Shown: positions 1 to 8,340, counted from the first letter of the stretch. The stretch: DNA of 25,494 nucleotides from JAAZIN01 sp033809435 (GCA_033809435.1 JAPXLS010000005.1:1-25494); one strand, 5' to 3'. Notes: generated from the letters alone by a model not told the origin. Numbers and translations: made by a program.

Positions 1-651
1 GCGGGGGCGGCCTTCGGCCTGGTGGTCCTGCAGCCCGATCTGGGAAGCGCCCTGATCGTGCTTGCGGGGACGGGGGTAATTGTTTTACTGGCGGGGATGC
101 CCTTCAAACAGGCCGCTGCGCTGGCCCTTGTTTCGGTTCCGGCCCTGGTGGCAATTACCATCAAGGAGGCGTACCGCGTCAAGCGGCTTTTCTCCTTTCT
201 CGATCCCTGGGCCGATCCCAGTGGAACAGGTTATCATATTATCCAATCGCTCTATGCCCTGGGGCCGGGCCATATTTTCGGAGTGGGGTTGGGGCGGAGC
301 CGGCAGAAACTCTATTATCTGCCCTTCCCGCACAATGATTTCATTTTCGCCGTCATCGGCGAGGAGCTCGGCTTTGTCGGAGCCACGGCGGTGCTGCTGC
401 TTTTCTTTGTGCTCATGTGGCGAGGCCTGAAGATTTCGCTCACCGCCCCGGATACATTCGGCAGCCTGCTGGCGGCGGGAATAACGGCCATGCTGGCGCT
501 GCAGGTGCTCATTAATATCGGCATGGTCACCGGATCGCTGCCGGTGACGGGGATCAACCTGCCCTTTATCAGCGCCGGCGGCAGCTCGGTTTTTTTCAAT
601 CTCCTGAGCCTGGGCATATTGCTGAATATTTCCCGGCATTGTCACCGGTAA
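1..651 (+). CDS. ftsW: FtsW/SpoVE-type SEDS peptidoglycan polymerase, C-terminal part (5' end outside window)
   Basis: Polytopic membrane glycosyltransferase that polymerises lipid II at the septum or in the spore cortex. The reading frame is open from base 1, so the N-terminal part lies outside the window; 216 codons remain of a family usually 360-400 residues long. Visible family blocks are QPDLGSALIV near the start, then YHIIQSLYALGPG, the segment HNDFIFAVIGEELG (the Asp in this block is the proposed catalytic residue of SEDS proteins), and the C-terminal LPFISAGGSS block followed by a last hydrophobic helix. It stops 25 bases before murG, the position of spoVE in Bacillus subtilis, so it could be named spoVE as easily as ftsW. 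The family is certain; the FtsW/SpoVE choice is not. Confidence 0.93.
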   Translation, partial: AGAAFGLVVLQPDLGSALIVLAGTGVIVLLAGMPFKQAAALALVSVPALVAITIKEAYRVKRLFSFLDPWADPSGTGYHIIQSLYALGPGHIFGVGLGRSRQKLYYLPFPHNDFIFAVIGEELGFVGATAVLLLFFVLMWRGLKISLTAPDTFGSLLAAGITAMLALQVLINIGMVTGSLPVTGINLPFISAGGSSVFFNLLSLGILLNISRHCHR

Positions 652-676
652 GCATAGTGAAAGGAGGGTCCGGCCG

Positions 677-1807
677 GTGCGCATGATCATAACCGGGGGT
701 GGGACAGGCGGTCATATCTATCCCGCCCTGGCGCTGGCACGCCATATTCTGGAGCGCGAGCCCTCGGCGGAGCTGCTTTTCGTGGGAAGCGCGGAGGGGC
801 TGGAGAGCAAGATCGTTCCCGCCGCCGGCTTTGCCCTGGAGACGATCCCGGCCAGCGGTTTCGGGCGCAGCCTGCGCCGCCTTGCTCCCTTCACCCGTGA
901 TCTCCGGCGGGGCCTGGCCCGGGCCCGGCGGATCATGGCCTCCTTTCAGCCCGATGTTGTTTTCGGCACTGGCGGCTACGTTTCGGCCCCGGTAATGCTG
1001 GCGGCCCTTCTGGCCGGACGGCCTGCGGCGGTGCACGAGCAGAATGCACTGCCCGGACTGGCCAATCGCATGCTGGCGCCGCTGGTGCAGCGGGTCTGCC
1101 TCTCTTTCGAGGAGTCGCGCAGCGCCTTTCCCCGGCGCAGCAGAACGGTTTTCACGGGCAACCCCCGGGCCAGCGAGGTGGCGGCGGTGGAGCGCGGGGC
1201 AGCGCAGGAACTGCTGAAAATCGATCCCTGCTTCAGGACAATCCTGGTGTACGGGGGCAGCCGCGGCGCCCTGAGAATCAACGAGGTCATGGTCGAATAT
1301 CTGAAGGCGGGCTGGCTGCCGCGGAGGACGCAGCTTCTCTACGTTACCGGAGAGATCTATTACCGCCGGGTCAAGGAGCAGCTGGGGCTGCTGCCGCAAA
1401 GGGTGCGCCTCTTTCCCTACCTGGAGAATATGCCAGACGCTCTGGCGGCGGCAGACCTGGTGATCACCCGCTCGGGAGCCACCACCCTGGCCGAGATCAC
1501 CGCGCTGGGGCTGCCGGCAATCCTGATCCCCTCGCCCAATGTGGTGAACAATCACCAGTATTACAATGCCCGCCTTCTGGAGAAAGCGGGGGCGGCGCTG
1601 CTGCTTGAAGAGAAAGATTTCAACCGCTACCGCCTGCGCCGCGAAGTGGACAGGTTCGGCGCCGAGCCGGCCCTGCTGGTGCGGATGGCGGAGGCCGGCA
1701 AAAGGCTGGCCGTTCCCGATGCGGCGGCGCGCCTGCGGCGCTGTCTATATGAAATTGCGGAGCGGCGGGGGAAAACTAACCAAAAGGGCTGCAGGCGCAT
1801 AGAATAA
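677..1807 (+). CDS. murG: UDP-GlcNAc:lipid I N-acetylglucosaminyltransferase MurG
   Basis: Adds GlcNAc from UDP-GlcNAc to lipid I on the inner face of the membrane, giving lipid II. The protein has 376 residues, normal for the family. The N-terminal glycine-rich loop GGTGGHIYPALALA, the HEQNALPGLANRML block, TGNPRASEV, and the donor-binding region ADLVITRSGATTLAEI followed by NNHQYYNA are all present, so it should be active. The GTG at 677 is preferred because AAGGAGG at 661-667 lies nine bases upstream; the ATG two codons later is too far from it. The gene sits between ftsW/spoVE and murB, the usual dcw order. Confidence 0.97.
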   Translation: MRMIITGGGTGGHIYPALALARHILEREPSAELLFVGSAEGLESKIVPAAGFALETIPASGFGRSLRRLAPFTRDLRRGLARARRIMASFQPDVVFGTGGYVSAPVMLAALLAGRPAAVHEQNALPGLANRMLAPLVQRVCLSFEESRSAFPRRSRTVFTGNPRASEVAAVERGAAQELLKIDPCFRTILVYGGSRGALRINEVMVEYLKAGWLPRRTQLLYVTGEIYYRRVKEQLGLLPQRVRLFPYLENMPDALAAADLVITRSGATTLAEITALGLPAILIPSPNVVNNHQYYNARLLEKAGAALLLEEKDFNRYRLRREVDRFGAEPALLVRMAEAGKRLAVPDAAARLRRCLYEIAERRGKTNQKGCRRIE

Positions 1808-1831
1808 ATTATCCTGATGGAGGGCTGCACT

Positions 1832-2731
1832 TTGAATGTGGAGCGGGAACTTGGCCGCCGGCTCAAGGCCGGGGTCAGAAGAGATGAACCGATGTCGCTA
1901 CATACATCCTGGGGGGTCGGCGGACCGGCGGATTACTACCTGCTTCCCGCAAACAGCGATGAACTGCAGGAGATTATCCGCTTCAAAAACAGCTCCGGAC
2001 TGCCGCTTTTCGTATTCGGCAACGGCACCAACCTGCTGGTACGGGAGGGCGGCATCAGGGGCCTGGTGGTGCAGATTGGCCCGGCCTTCAGCTATATCCG
2101 GCGGGAGGGTAGGGCGCTGCGGGCCGGTTCCGGCACGCCGATGACCGCGCTGGCCCGGGCGGCGGCAGGGGAGGGTCTGCGGGGGCTGGGATTTGCCGCC
2201 GGCATTCCCGGCACTCTGGGGGGCGCGCTGGTGATGAATGCCGGAGCCTTTGGCAGTTATATCGGAGCGCTTGTGGCGGAGGTGAGCCTGATCCTTCCGG
2301 AAGGCGAGCGGGCCCGCCTGGGACCGGAGAATGTCATCTTCGGTTACCGGCAGAGCAACCTGGGCCGGCTGGGCGTCATTGTGGAGGCGCTGCTCGAGCT
2401 GGAGCAGGGGGACAGGGAAGCCCTGACGGAAGAGGTGGAGCATTATTTTGCCGAGAGGCGGCGGCGCCATCCATCGCTGCCCAGCGCGGGCAGTGTCTTT
2501 CGAAATCCTCCCGGCAGCCCCGCCGGGGGGCTCATCGAGGCGGCAGGCGGCAAGGGGCTCACTGCAGGGGGAGCGGCGGTTTCGGGGAAACATGCAAACT
2601 TTATCGTGAACAGGGGCGGCGCTTCGGCCCGGGATATAGAGCATCTGATAGAAAGAGTGCGGGAGATGGTCCGGGAAAAATTTGGGGTGGAACTGCAGAC
2701 GGAAGTGCGGATTGTGGGCGAGGAGATATAA
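1832..2731 (+). CDS. murB: UDP-N-acetylenolpyruvoylglucosamine reductase MurB
   Basis: FAD- and NADPH-dependent reduction of enolpyruvyl-UDP-GlcNAc to UDP-MurNAc in the cytoplasm. FAD-binding blocks GNGTNLLVREGG and GFAAGIPGTLGGALVMNAGA are present, as are FGYRQSNL and the SAGSVFRNP block carrying the catalytic Ser. The C-terminal region GLTAGGAAVSGKHANFIVN matches the family. I place the start at TTG 1832: GGAGG at 1819-1823 is eight bases upstream. The in-frame ATG at 1817 has no Shine-Dalgarno site and overlaps this motif; using it would add five residues. The result is 299 residues, usual for the shorter Firmicutes MurB. It follows murG by 24 bases. Confidence 0.95.
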   Translation: MNVERELGRRLKAGVRRDEPMSLHTSWGVGGPADYYLLPANSDELQEIIRFKNSSGLPLFVFGNGTNLLVREGGIRGLVVQIGPAFSYIRREGRALRAGSGTPMTALARAAAGEGLRGLGFAAGIPGTLGGALVMNAGAFGSYIGALVAEVSLILPEGERARLGPENVIFGYRQSNLGRLGVIVEALLELEQGDREALTEEVEHYFAERRRRHPSLPSAGSVFRNPPGSPAGGLIEAAGGKGLTAGGAAVSGKHANFIVNRGGASARDIEHLIERVREMVREKFGVELQTEVRIVGEEI

Positions 2732-2751
2732 ATCCAGGGGAGTGGAATTGT

Positions 2752-4032
2752 GTGGGAGAGTATCGGGTTGAGGGAGGGCTCCCCCTTGCGGGCAGGGTGC
2801 GGATACATGGTGCAAAGAACTCCATATTGCCTGTGCTGGCCGCTTCTTTACTTAACAGGACGGGCGAACGGATCCGGCTGAAAAGGGTCCCGGCGCTTTA
2901 TGATGTCCAGGCGATGATCTCCATTCTGACCGGCCTGGGGGCGCAGATTGAAAAAGAGGGAGAAGACCTGCTTTTAAGAACGGATCGGATCGATCACTAC
3001 CATGTCCCCGAGGCACTGATGCGTGAGATGCGATCAAGCATTTTTTTGATGGGCCCTCTGCTGGGCCGGATGGGCCGGGCGCAGCTTTACTATCCCGGCG
3101 GCTGCGCCATCGGGATGCGTCCCATCAATTTGCATCTCGACGGGCTGCGCGCCCTGGGCGCGGTGATTGAAGAGAGAGATGAGTATATCGAAGCCCGGGG
3201 CCGGCTCCGCGGCGGGGAGATCTATCTGGCCTACCCCAGCGTGGGGGCCACGGAAAACCTGATCCTGGCCGCCGTCACCGCACGGGGCAATACAGTTATT
3301 CGCAATGCCGCCCGCGAACCCGAGATTGTGGATTTGCAGAACTTTCTGAATACATTGGGTGCCGGAGTTGAAGGAGCCGGCAACCCGCTGATCAGGATCC
3401 GGGGCGTCAGGAACCTGGGCGGCGGAAGCTACAGCGTTTTCCCCGATCGTATCGTGGCCGGGACCTTTCTTCTTGCAGCGGCCATCACCGGCGGCAGCGT
3501 GACGGTGGAGAACGTGATCCCCCTTCATCTCAAAGCGCTGCTGGGCCTGCTGGAGAAGGCCGGAGCGAGGGTCAAGGTTTCCGGGAGCACCATTTCTGCA
3601 GCAGCTGCAGGCGGGCTGAAAGCCATTCCCCGGGTGGCGACGGGGCCGTACCCCGGTTTTCCCACGGATCTGCAGGCGCCCCTTATGGCCTGCCTGACCC
3701 TGGCCCGGGGAGGCAGCACCCTCATCGAGCATGTCTTTAAAGGGCGTTTTCACCATGTCCCCGAGCTGCGCAGGATGGGGGCGCAGATCAGCCTGCGGGG
3801 CCACCGGGCCGTCATTGACGGTGTCCCGTCGCTGAAGGGCGCCGCAGTCAGAGCCGCCGATTTGCGGGCCGGGGCAGCCCTGGTCCTGGCGGCGCTGGCG
3901 GCAAAGGGTGAAAGCAGGATCGCGGGGGTTCACCATATCGAGCGGGGCTATGAAGATCTGCCCGGCGCTCTGCGCTCCCTGGGGGCTCATATCTTTCGCA
4001 GGGAGCGCGTGGAAGAGGAGGCGCTGTTTTGA
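2752..4032 (+). CDS. murA: UDP-N-acetylglucosamine 1-carboxyvinyltransferase MurA
   Basis: First committed step of peptidoglycan synthesis: transfers enolpyruvate from PEP to UDP-GlcNAc. The 426-residue protein carries the substrate-binding pair Lys22-Asn23 (HGAKNSILPVL), the active-site loop PGGCAIGMRP with Cys118 (so a fosfomycin-type sensitive form, not the Asp variant), the PGFPTDLQAP block with the general-base Asp, and DLRAGAALVLAAL near the C-terminus. The GTG at 2752 is preceded by AGGGGAG at about 2736. The gene lies between murB and ftsQ, a common Clostridia arrangement. It ends in a four-base overlap with ftsQ, implying translational coupling. Confidence 0.96.
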   Translation: MGEYRVEGGLPLAGRVRIHGAKNSILPVLAASLLNRTGERIRLKRVPALYDVQAMISILTGLGAQIEKEGEDLLLRTDRIDHYHVPEALMREMRSSIFLMGPLLGRMGRAQLYYPGGCAIGMRPINLHLDGLRALGAVIEERDEYIEARGRLRGGEIYLAYPSVGATENLILAAVTARGNTVIRNAAREPEIVDLQNFLNTLGAGVEGAGNPLIRIRGVRNLGGGSYSVFPDRIVAGTFLLAAAITGGSVTVENVIPLHLKALLGLLEKAGARVKVSGSTISAAAAGGLKAIPRVATGPYPGFPTDLQAPLMACLTLARGGSTLIEHVFKGRFHHVPELRRMGAQISLRGHRAVIDGVPSLKGAAVRAADLRAGAALVLAALAAKGESRIAGVHHIERGYEDLPGALRSLGAHIFRRERVEEEALF

Positions 4033-4805
4033 GAAAAGGGTCCGCCCGCCGAGCCGGCGGGCTCAGGCTGGTGCAGCCCCGGCCCAAGGCCGGAAGGCGC
4101 CGCTCCCTGAAGGCTGTTTTGCTGCTTCTGCTCCTGCTGGGCCTGGGGCTGCTGCTGTTCAAGGCGGTAGAGCGCTGCTGCCGGGTGGAGGAGATCACCG
4201 TGACGGGCAATGAGCGCCTGAGCGAGCAGGAGATAATCAGCGAAAGCGGGATCAAGAAGGGGACAAGCCTGCTGCTGCTGCCATGCGGCAAGGTGGAAAA
4301 AAAACTGGCCGGGCTGCCCGGGCTCTCCTCGGCCGTGGTCAAAAGGCGGTTTCCCTCCGCTGTCCGCATCAGCGTGCAGGAAAGGAGGGAGGCCGCCTCA
4401 TTGATGGATCAAAACCATTTCTGGCTTGTTGACGGGGAGGGTATTGTTTTTGATGAACAGCCTCATCCGGCCGGGAATCTGCCCGTTGTGACCGGAGCGC
4501 TGTCCGGGGAGATCAGCCTGGGGAAGCCGCTGGACCATGAAAGGAAAAGCGCGGCCCTGTGCATTTTTCTGGAAGCGCTGCAGGGAGTGCCGCTGCTGTC
4601 GCCGGCCGAGCTGAATCTGTCCGATCCCGCTGCCCTGGTTCTCTATACCTCGGACGGGCGCAGGGTGCTGCTGGGAGACAGCGGCAGGATGACGGAAAAA
4701 CTGACCCTGCTCCAGGCTTTTCTCCAGGAGAGCAACGGGGGCAGATTTCTCGATCTGCGCACGGGAGATCGTCTGGTGGTGGTATCGGGGGAAGGATGTG
4801 AGTAA
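4029..4805 (+). CDS. ftsQ: Cell division protein FtsQ/DivIB
   Basis: Bitopic divisome protein that links FtsL/FtsB partners and regulates septal peptidoglycan synthesis. A basic cytoplasmic tail (residues 1-28) leads into one Leu-rich membrane helix (about 28-45). A POTRA-like domain follows (about 52-120, with EEITVTGNERLSEQEI and FPSAVRISVQER), then the FtsQ/DivIB beta domain beginning at FWLVDGEGIVFDE. It has 258 residues, normal for the family. The TTG start is supported by AAGAGGAGG at 4013-4021, seven bases upstream, and overlaps the murA stop by four bases. Sequence outside the POTRA region is poorly conserved, as usual in this family. Confidence 0.92.
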   Translation: MRKGSARRAGGLRLVQPRPKAGRRRSLKAVLLLLLLLGLGLLLFKAVERCCRVEEITVTGNERLSEQEIISESGIKKGTSLLLLPCGKVEKKLAGLPGLSSAVVKRRFPSAVRISVQERREAASLMDQNHFWLVDGEGIVFDEQPHPAGNLPVVTGALSGEISLGKPLDHERKSAALCIFLEALQGVPLLSPAELNLSDPAALVLYTSDGRRVLLGDSGRMTEKLTLLQAFLQESNGGRFLDLRTGDRLVVVSGEGCE

Positions 4806-4831
4806 AATTGGGGCCGGAGGCGAAATTTTGA

Positions 4832-4859
4832 AGGGGAATAATTATACGATGTGGAATTG
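4832..4859 (+). promoter_or_regulatory. Putative SigH-type promoter before ftsA
   Basis: AGGGGAAT at 4832-4839 resembles a SigH -35 (AGGAWWT), and GTGGAATTGA at 4851-4860 closely resembles a SigH -10 (GAAT core). The spacing is as in known SigH promoters to within one base. B. subtilis ftsAZ is known to have a SigH-dependent promoter that raises FtsZ at sporulation onset, so the location fits. The -35 match is imperfect; this is a prediction. Confidence 0.45.
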
Positions 4860-4886
4860 AAACGGGAAGGGTAAGGGGGTGGAGAA

Positions 4887-6119
4887 GTGGTTCGCAAAAA
4901 TTATCTTGTCGGTATAGATGTCGGAACAACCCAGGTCCGGGTTATAGTTGGAGAACCCCGCCCTGACGGTACCATCAGCATAATCGGCCTCGGGCTCTGT
5001 CCTTCCGAGGGGATAAAAAAAGGAGTTATCGTTGATCTGGAGCTGACGGTGGAGGCGATAGCCTCCGCTGCTGCGGAGGCCGAGCGGATGTGCGGTTTCA
5101 AAATTGATTCCGCCTTCGTCGGTTTGCCGGGTCTGAACACAGAGCTGATCAGCAATCGCGGTGTGGTGGCGGTGCAATCCGAGGAGAGAGAAATCGAGGA
5201 GGAAGATCTGGAACGGGTTCTGCAGGCCGCCCGCGTGATTGCCCTTCCCCTTGACCGGGAGATAGTAGAGGTGATTCCCCGGGAATTTATTGTCGACGGC
5301 TACGATGGGATCCGTGATCCCGTGGGCATGTTGGGCGTGCGCCTCGAGGTTGATGCCATGATCCTGACGAGCCCGATTACCTCGCTGCGCAATCTTACGC
5401 GCTGTGTTGCCCGCGCCGGGATCAACGGCGCCGGCATGGTGCTGCAGCCGCTGGCTGCGGCAGAGGTCTCCCTTTCCGCCGACGAAAAAGAGCTGGGCGT
5501 GTTCCTTGTCGATATCGGCGGAGGGACCACGGATATTGCATATTTTCAGCAGGGCAAGCTGCAGCAGCTGGCCTCGGTGCCTGTCGGGGGCGATCATATT
5601 ACCAGCGACCTGGCGGTAGGTTTGAGGACCGGATTCTTTGCAGCAGAAAATTTAAAGATCGAGCACGGCAGCGCATTCATCTCGCTGGCCGGCGATGAGG
5701 CTGATATAGAGATCAGCAGCGTGGGCAGCAGGGATCGCCGCCGGGTATCGGCCAGGGAGATCAGCCGCTTCATCGAACCGCGGGTGCAGGAATTATTCCA
5801 GATTGTCCGCGAGGAGATGATCAAGATGGGCCGGCCCGCCCTGCCTCCTGCGGGAGCGGTATTTACGGGCGGTGTTTCCCAGATGAGAGGGCTGCTCGAT
5901 CTGGCTTCCATGCATTTTGAAAGCGATGGGGTGCGTCTTGCAGAATACGATTATGTGGGTATCCAGAACCCGATCTATACCAACGCGGTAGGATTGCTTT
6001 ACTATGTATATCGAAATCAACCCAGATTCTACCAGGATACGGGTGGGACAGGCCGTCCGAAAAGCAGGTCCGGGCTGTGGCAGCGGTTCAAGGATTGGTT
6101 GAATGAATATGTTGATTAA
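4887..6119 (+). CDS. ftsA: Cell division protein FtsA
   Basis: Actin-like ATPase that tethers FtsZ filaments to the membrane. The phosphate-1 block VGIDVGTTQVRVIVGE is at the N-terminus, the SHS2 (1C) domain follows (about residues 85-165), the phosphate-2 block VDIGGGTTDIAYF is near 208, and the adenosine block FTGGVSQMRGL is near 328. The last 13 residues (WQRFKDWLNEYVD) form the expected amphipathic membrane-targeting helix. It has 410 residues. The GTG start has AGGGGGTGG close upstream. A gap of 81 bases after ftsQ holds a possible promoter, so ftsAZ can be transcribed separately from the mur genes. Confidence 0.97.
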   Translation: MVRKNYLVGIDVGTTQVRVIVGEPRPDGTISIIGLGLCPSEGIKKGVIVDLELTVEAIASAAAEAERMCGFKIDSAFVGLPGLNTELISNRGVVAVQSEEREIEEEDLERVLQAARVIALPLDREIVEVIPREFIVDGYDGIRDPVGMLGVRLEVDAMILTSPITSLRNLTRCVARAGINGAGMVLQPLAAAEVSLSADEKELGVFLVDIGGGTTDIAYFQQGKLQQLASVPVGGDHITSDLAVGLRTGFFAAENLKIEHGSAFISLAGDEADIEISSVGSRDRRRVSAREISRFIEPRVQELFQIVREEMIKMGRPALPPAGAVFTGGVSQMRGLLDLASMHFESDGVRLAEYDYVGIQNPIYTNAVGLLYYVYRNQPRFYQDTGGTGRPKSRSGLWQRFKDWLNEYVD

Positions 6120-6152
6120 ATATGCGGCTTCTGAAGGAGGTGTTCGGGGAAA

Positions 6153-7247
6153 ATGATCGAATTTGACAATGAAAAATCGCAATTCACCTCGATAAAAGTT
6201 GTCGGCATCGGCGGTGGTGGAAACAATGCCGTGAACCGGATGATCGGAGCCGGGGTAAAAGGTGTTGAATTCATTACCGTAAACACCGACGCGCAGGCGC
6301 TTCACCTGGTCAGTGCGGGGGTCAAGCTGCAGATAGGTGAAAAACTGACGAAAGGGCTGGGCGCCGGAGCCAACCCGGAGATCGGCCGGCAGGCCGCCGA
6401 GGAAAGCCGCGAACTGATCGAGGACAACCTGCGGGGCGCCGATATGATCTTCCTCACTGCGGGCATGGGCGGCGGTACCGGCACCGGGGCCGCGCCGGTC
6501 ATCGCGGAAGTGGCCCGGGAGCTGGATGCTTCCCCCTTGAAGCGCCCTCTGGTGGTGGGCGTTGTAACGAAGCCCTTCAGCTTCGAGGGGCGCAAAAGGC
6601 AGCGGCAGGCCGAAGAGGGGATCACGGCCCTGCACGACAGGGTGGACACGCTGATCACCATTCCCAATGATCGCCTTTTCCAGGTCATCGAGAAGCGGAC
6701 CCCGATCCTGGAGGCATTCCGCGTTGTTGATGATGTACTTCGCCAGGCGGTGCAAAGCATTTCCGATCTGATTGCAGTTCCCGGGCTGATCAACCTGGAC
6801 TTTGCCGATATCCGCACCATCATGTCCGAGAAGGGGCCGGCCCTCATGGGCGTGGGCGAGGGCAGCGGTGAGAACCGCACCGCAGAGGCGGCGCGGGCGG
6901 CCACAAACAGCCCGCTGCTGGAGACATCCATCGAGGGGGCTACGGGCCTGCTGATCAATGTAACGGGCGGTCCCGATCTGAGCCTCTTCGAGGTCCAGGA
7001 GGCGGCGGATATTGCCGGCGGCACCATAGATCCCAACGCCGTGGTCATATTCGGGGCAACCATTGACCAGGAGCTGCAGGAGCGGGTCCGGGTAACGGTA
7101 ATCGCCACGGGCTTCAAGGGGAGGCACCAGGCGCACCAGCAGGCTTTTCAGAAGCTGGGCTACAGCGATTATGCCCGCGGCAGGGATATTGACCGGCCGG
7201 CATGGTCGCGGTTCAGGGAGCAGGCGGAAAAGATAGCTGAAAACTAG
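6153..7247 (+). CDS. ftsZ: Cell division protein FtsZ, with divergent C-terminal peptide
   Basis: Tubulin-like GTPase forming the Z-ring. The GTP signature GGGTGTG lies at residues 106-112, the N-terminal GIGGGGNNAVNRM block at about 18-30, and the T7 synergy loop NLDFADI at 214-220, so polymerisation and GTPase functions should be intact. It has 364 residues. A few extra residues (SPLKRP) precede the VVGVVTKPF strand. The C-terminal linker is very short. The conserved tail that binds FtsA/SepF/EzrA (typically like DIPAFLR) appears only as DIDRPAWSR at 345-353, followed by an 11-residue extension. The start is set by AAGGAGGTG at 6134-6142. A strong terminator follows. Confidence 0.97.
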   Translation: MIEFDNEKSQFTSIKVVGIGGGGNNAVNRMIGAGVKGVEFITVNTDAQALHLVSAGVKLQIGEKLTKGLGAGANPEIGRQAAEESRELIEDNLRGADMIFLTAGMGGGTGTGAAPVIAEVARELDASPLKRPLVVGVVTKPFSFEGRKRQRQAEEGITALHDRVDTLITIPNDRLFQVIEKRTPILEAFRVVDDVLRQAVQSISDLIAVPGLINLDFADIRTIMSEKGPALMGVGEGSGENRTAEAARAATNSPLLETSIEGATGLLINVTGGPDLSLFEVQEAADIAGGTIDPNAVVIFGATIDQELQERVRVTVIATGFKGRHQAHQQAFQKLGYSDYARGRDIDRPAWSRFREQAEKIAEN

Positions 7248-7275
7248 GGCAAAACCGGAAACATATAAAGCAAAG

Positions 7276-7312
7276 AAAAAAACTTCTCCTGGCGGACAGG
7301 GGAAGTTTTTTT
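7276..7312 (+). terminator. Rho-independent terminator after ftsZ
   Basis: The A-run and CTTCTCCTG (7276-7291) pair with CAGGGGAAG and a T-run (7297-7312) in a 16-bp stem with one G-T wobble and a five-base loop (7292-7296). Seven T residues close the 3' arm. This ends the mur-fts transcription unit. The symmetric A-run would also allow weak function on the other strand. Confidence 0.9.
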
Positions 7313-7344
7313 GTCAGAATATTTGATCCCGCCCCTGCCAAAGT

Positions 7345-7377
7345 GCGACAGACTTCCGGGCAGCCGCCTTTTATAAT
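7345..7377 (+). promoter_or_regulatory. Putative spoIIG promoter with long spacer and Spo0A-like box
   Basis: A perfect TATAAT lies at 7372-7377. The best -35-like match is GCGACA at 7345-7350 (4 of 6 to TTGACA), 21 bases away. The B. subtilis spoIIG promoter has a similar over-long spacer (22) and needs Spo0A~P. The bases 7344-7351 (TGCGACAG) match the reverse complement of the 0A box TTGTCGAA at 6 of 8, overlapping the -35. A conventional -35 at 17 bases is poorer (3 of 6). Confidence 0.5.
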
Positions 7378-7421
7378 AGGACATATCTACGGCGGTCTGT
7401 TCATATATATTTAAGAACAAG

Positions 7422-7436
7422 CCCCTCCCGGAGGGG
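7422..7436 (+). promoter_or_regulatory. Possible RBS-sequestering hairpin before spoIIGA
   Basis: CCCCTC (7422-7427) can pair with GAGGGG (7431-7436) around a three-base loop, and the 3' arm is the Shine-Dalgarno site of spoIIGA (ATG at 7444). Folding would hide the ribosome site. The stem is short but GC-rich. Confidence 0.35.
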
Positions 7437-7443
7437 GTGTATC

Positions 7444-8340
7444 ATGTACCTTGACCTTCTCTTTTTTATTAATCTGCTGGTTCATTACTTTTTGCTGCTC
7501 TTTACGGCAAAGCTCTTTCAACGCGAAGCGGGTTTCTGGAGGCTGCTGGGCGGGGCGGCGCTGGGCTCCTTATCCATCCTGATCCTGCCCCTGCCGCATT
7601 CCCCGGCATTGGCCGCGCTTCTGATTCCGGCAGCGCCGCTGCTCATGGTGATCGCTGCATTCAGGCCGCTGCGCCTGCCGGAGCTGCTCTATTTCTGGGG
7701 CGCCTTCTTTCTGGCCTCTTTCCTCCTGGCCGGGGCCCTCAGCGCACTGCTCGGTTTTCCGGCTCTCCACAGGTTTTTCGCCTCGCCCGGCGGCATACTG
7801 CTCATACTCGCTGTCTGTGTTTTGCTTTACCTGCTCTTTGGCCTGCTGCGGCCCTTTGCCGAGGATAAAAAGTGGCAGAAGCTGTGGGGAATAGAGCTGC
7901 AGGTGATCTGGCGGGGCAGGGAAAGGGTGGTGCCGGCCTTTCTGGATACAGGAAACAGGCTGCGCGAGCCTTTCTCCGGCCAACCGGTAATTGTCATTGA
8001 CTACCGCAGCCTGGAAGGGCTGCTCCCGGAGCCCCTTTACCACAGCCTGGCCGATGCAGATAGGGAACCCTGGAGCGCCATGGATCAGCTGAGGGATCCG
8101 GCGCTGTTGTGCAGCTTTGCCCTCATACCCTGCCGGGGGATTGACTGCAGAAGCGAGATCCTGCTGGGTTTCAAGCCCGACGAAGTCGCTTTTTTTGAAA
8201 ATGGGCGAAAACAGAGGCTGGATGCCGGGGTGTTTCTTGCCCTGACGCGGCGGGGATTCGGTCCGGCGGCGGAGTACCGGGCTCTGCTGCCGCCGGAGCT
8301 GCTCCGGCGGGTTTGTTCCTACAAAAAGGAGGTGGCATGA
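7444..8340 (+). CDS. spoIIGA: Sporulation sigma-E processing peptidase SpoIIGA
   Basis: Membrane-embedded aspartic protease that removes the pro-sequence of SigE in the mother cell after septation. The N-terminal half (about residues 1-135) is five hydrophobic segments. The C-terminal cytoplasmic half contains the catalytic FLDTGNRLREP motif with Asp168, the DTGN signature of the family, and later a conserved LIPCRGI...LLGFKPDEV region. It has 298 residues, near the usual 300. The strong RBS GGAGGGGGTG lies directly upstream. The stop codon TGA shares its last base with the ATG of sigE, so substrate and protease are made from one message. Confidence 0.93.
   Translation: MYLDLLFFINLLVHYFLLLFTAKLFQREAGFWRLLGGAALGSLSILILPLPHSPALAALLIPAAPLLMVIAAFRPLRLPELLYFWGAFFLASFLLAGALSALLGFPALHRFFASPGGILLILAVCVLLYLLFGLLRPFAEDKKWQKLWGIELQVIWRGRERVVPAFLDTGNRLREPFSGQPVIVIDYRSLEGLLPEPLYHSLADADREPWSAMDQLRDPALLCSFALIPCRGIDCRSEILLGFKPDEVAFFENGRKQRLDAGVFLALTRRGFGPAAEYRALLPPELLRRVCSYKKEVA

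Noticed and set aside
7312..7320. Second Spo0A box (TTGTCAGA) after the ftsZ terminator
   Set aside because: Only 6 of 8 bases match, it overlaps the terminator T-run, and it is too far from the promoter to weigh much.
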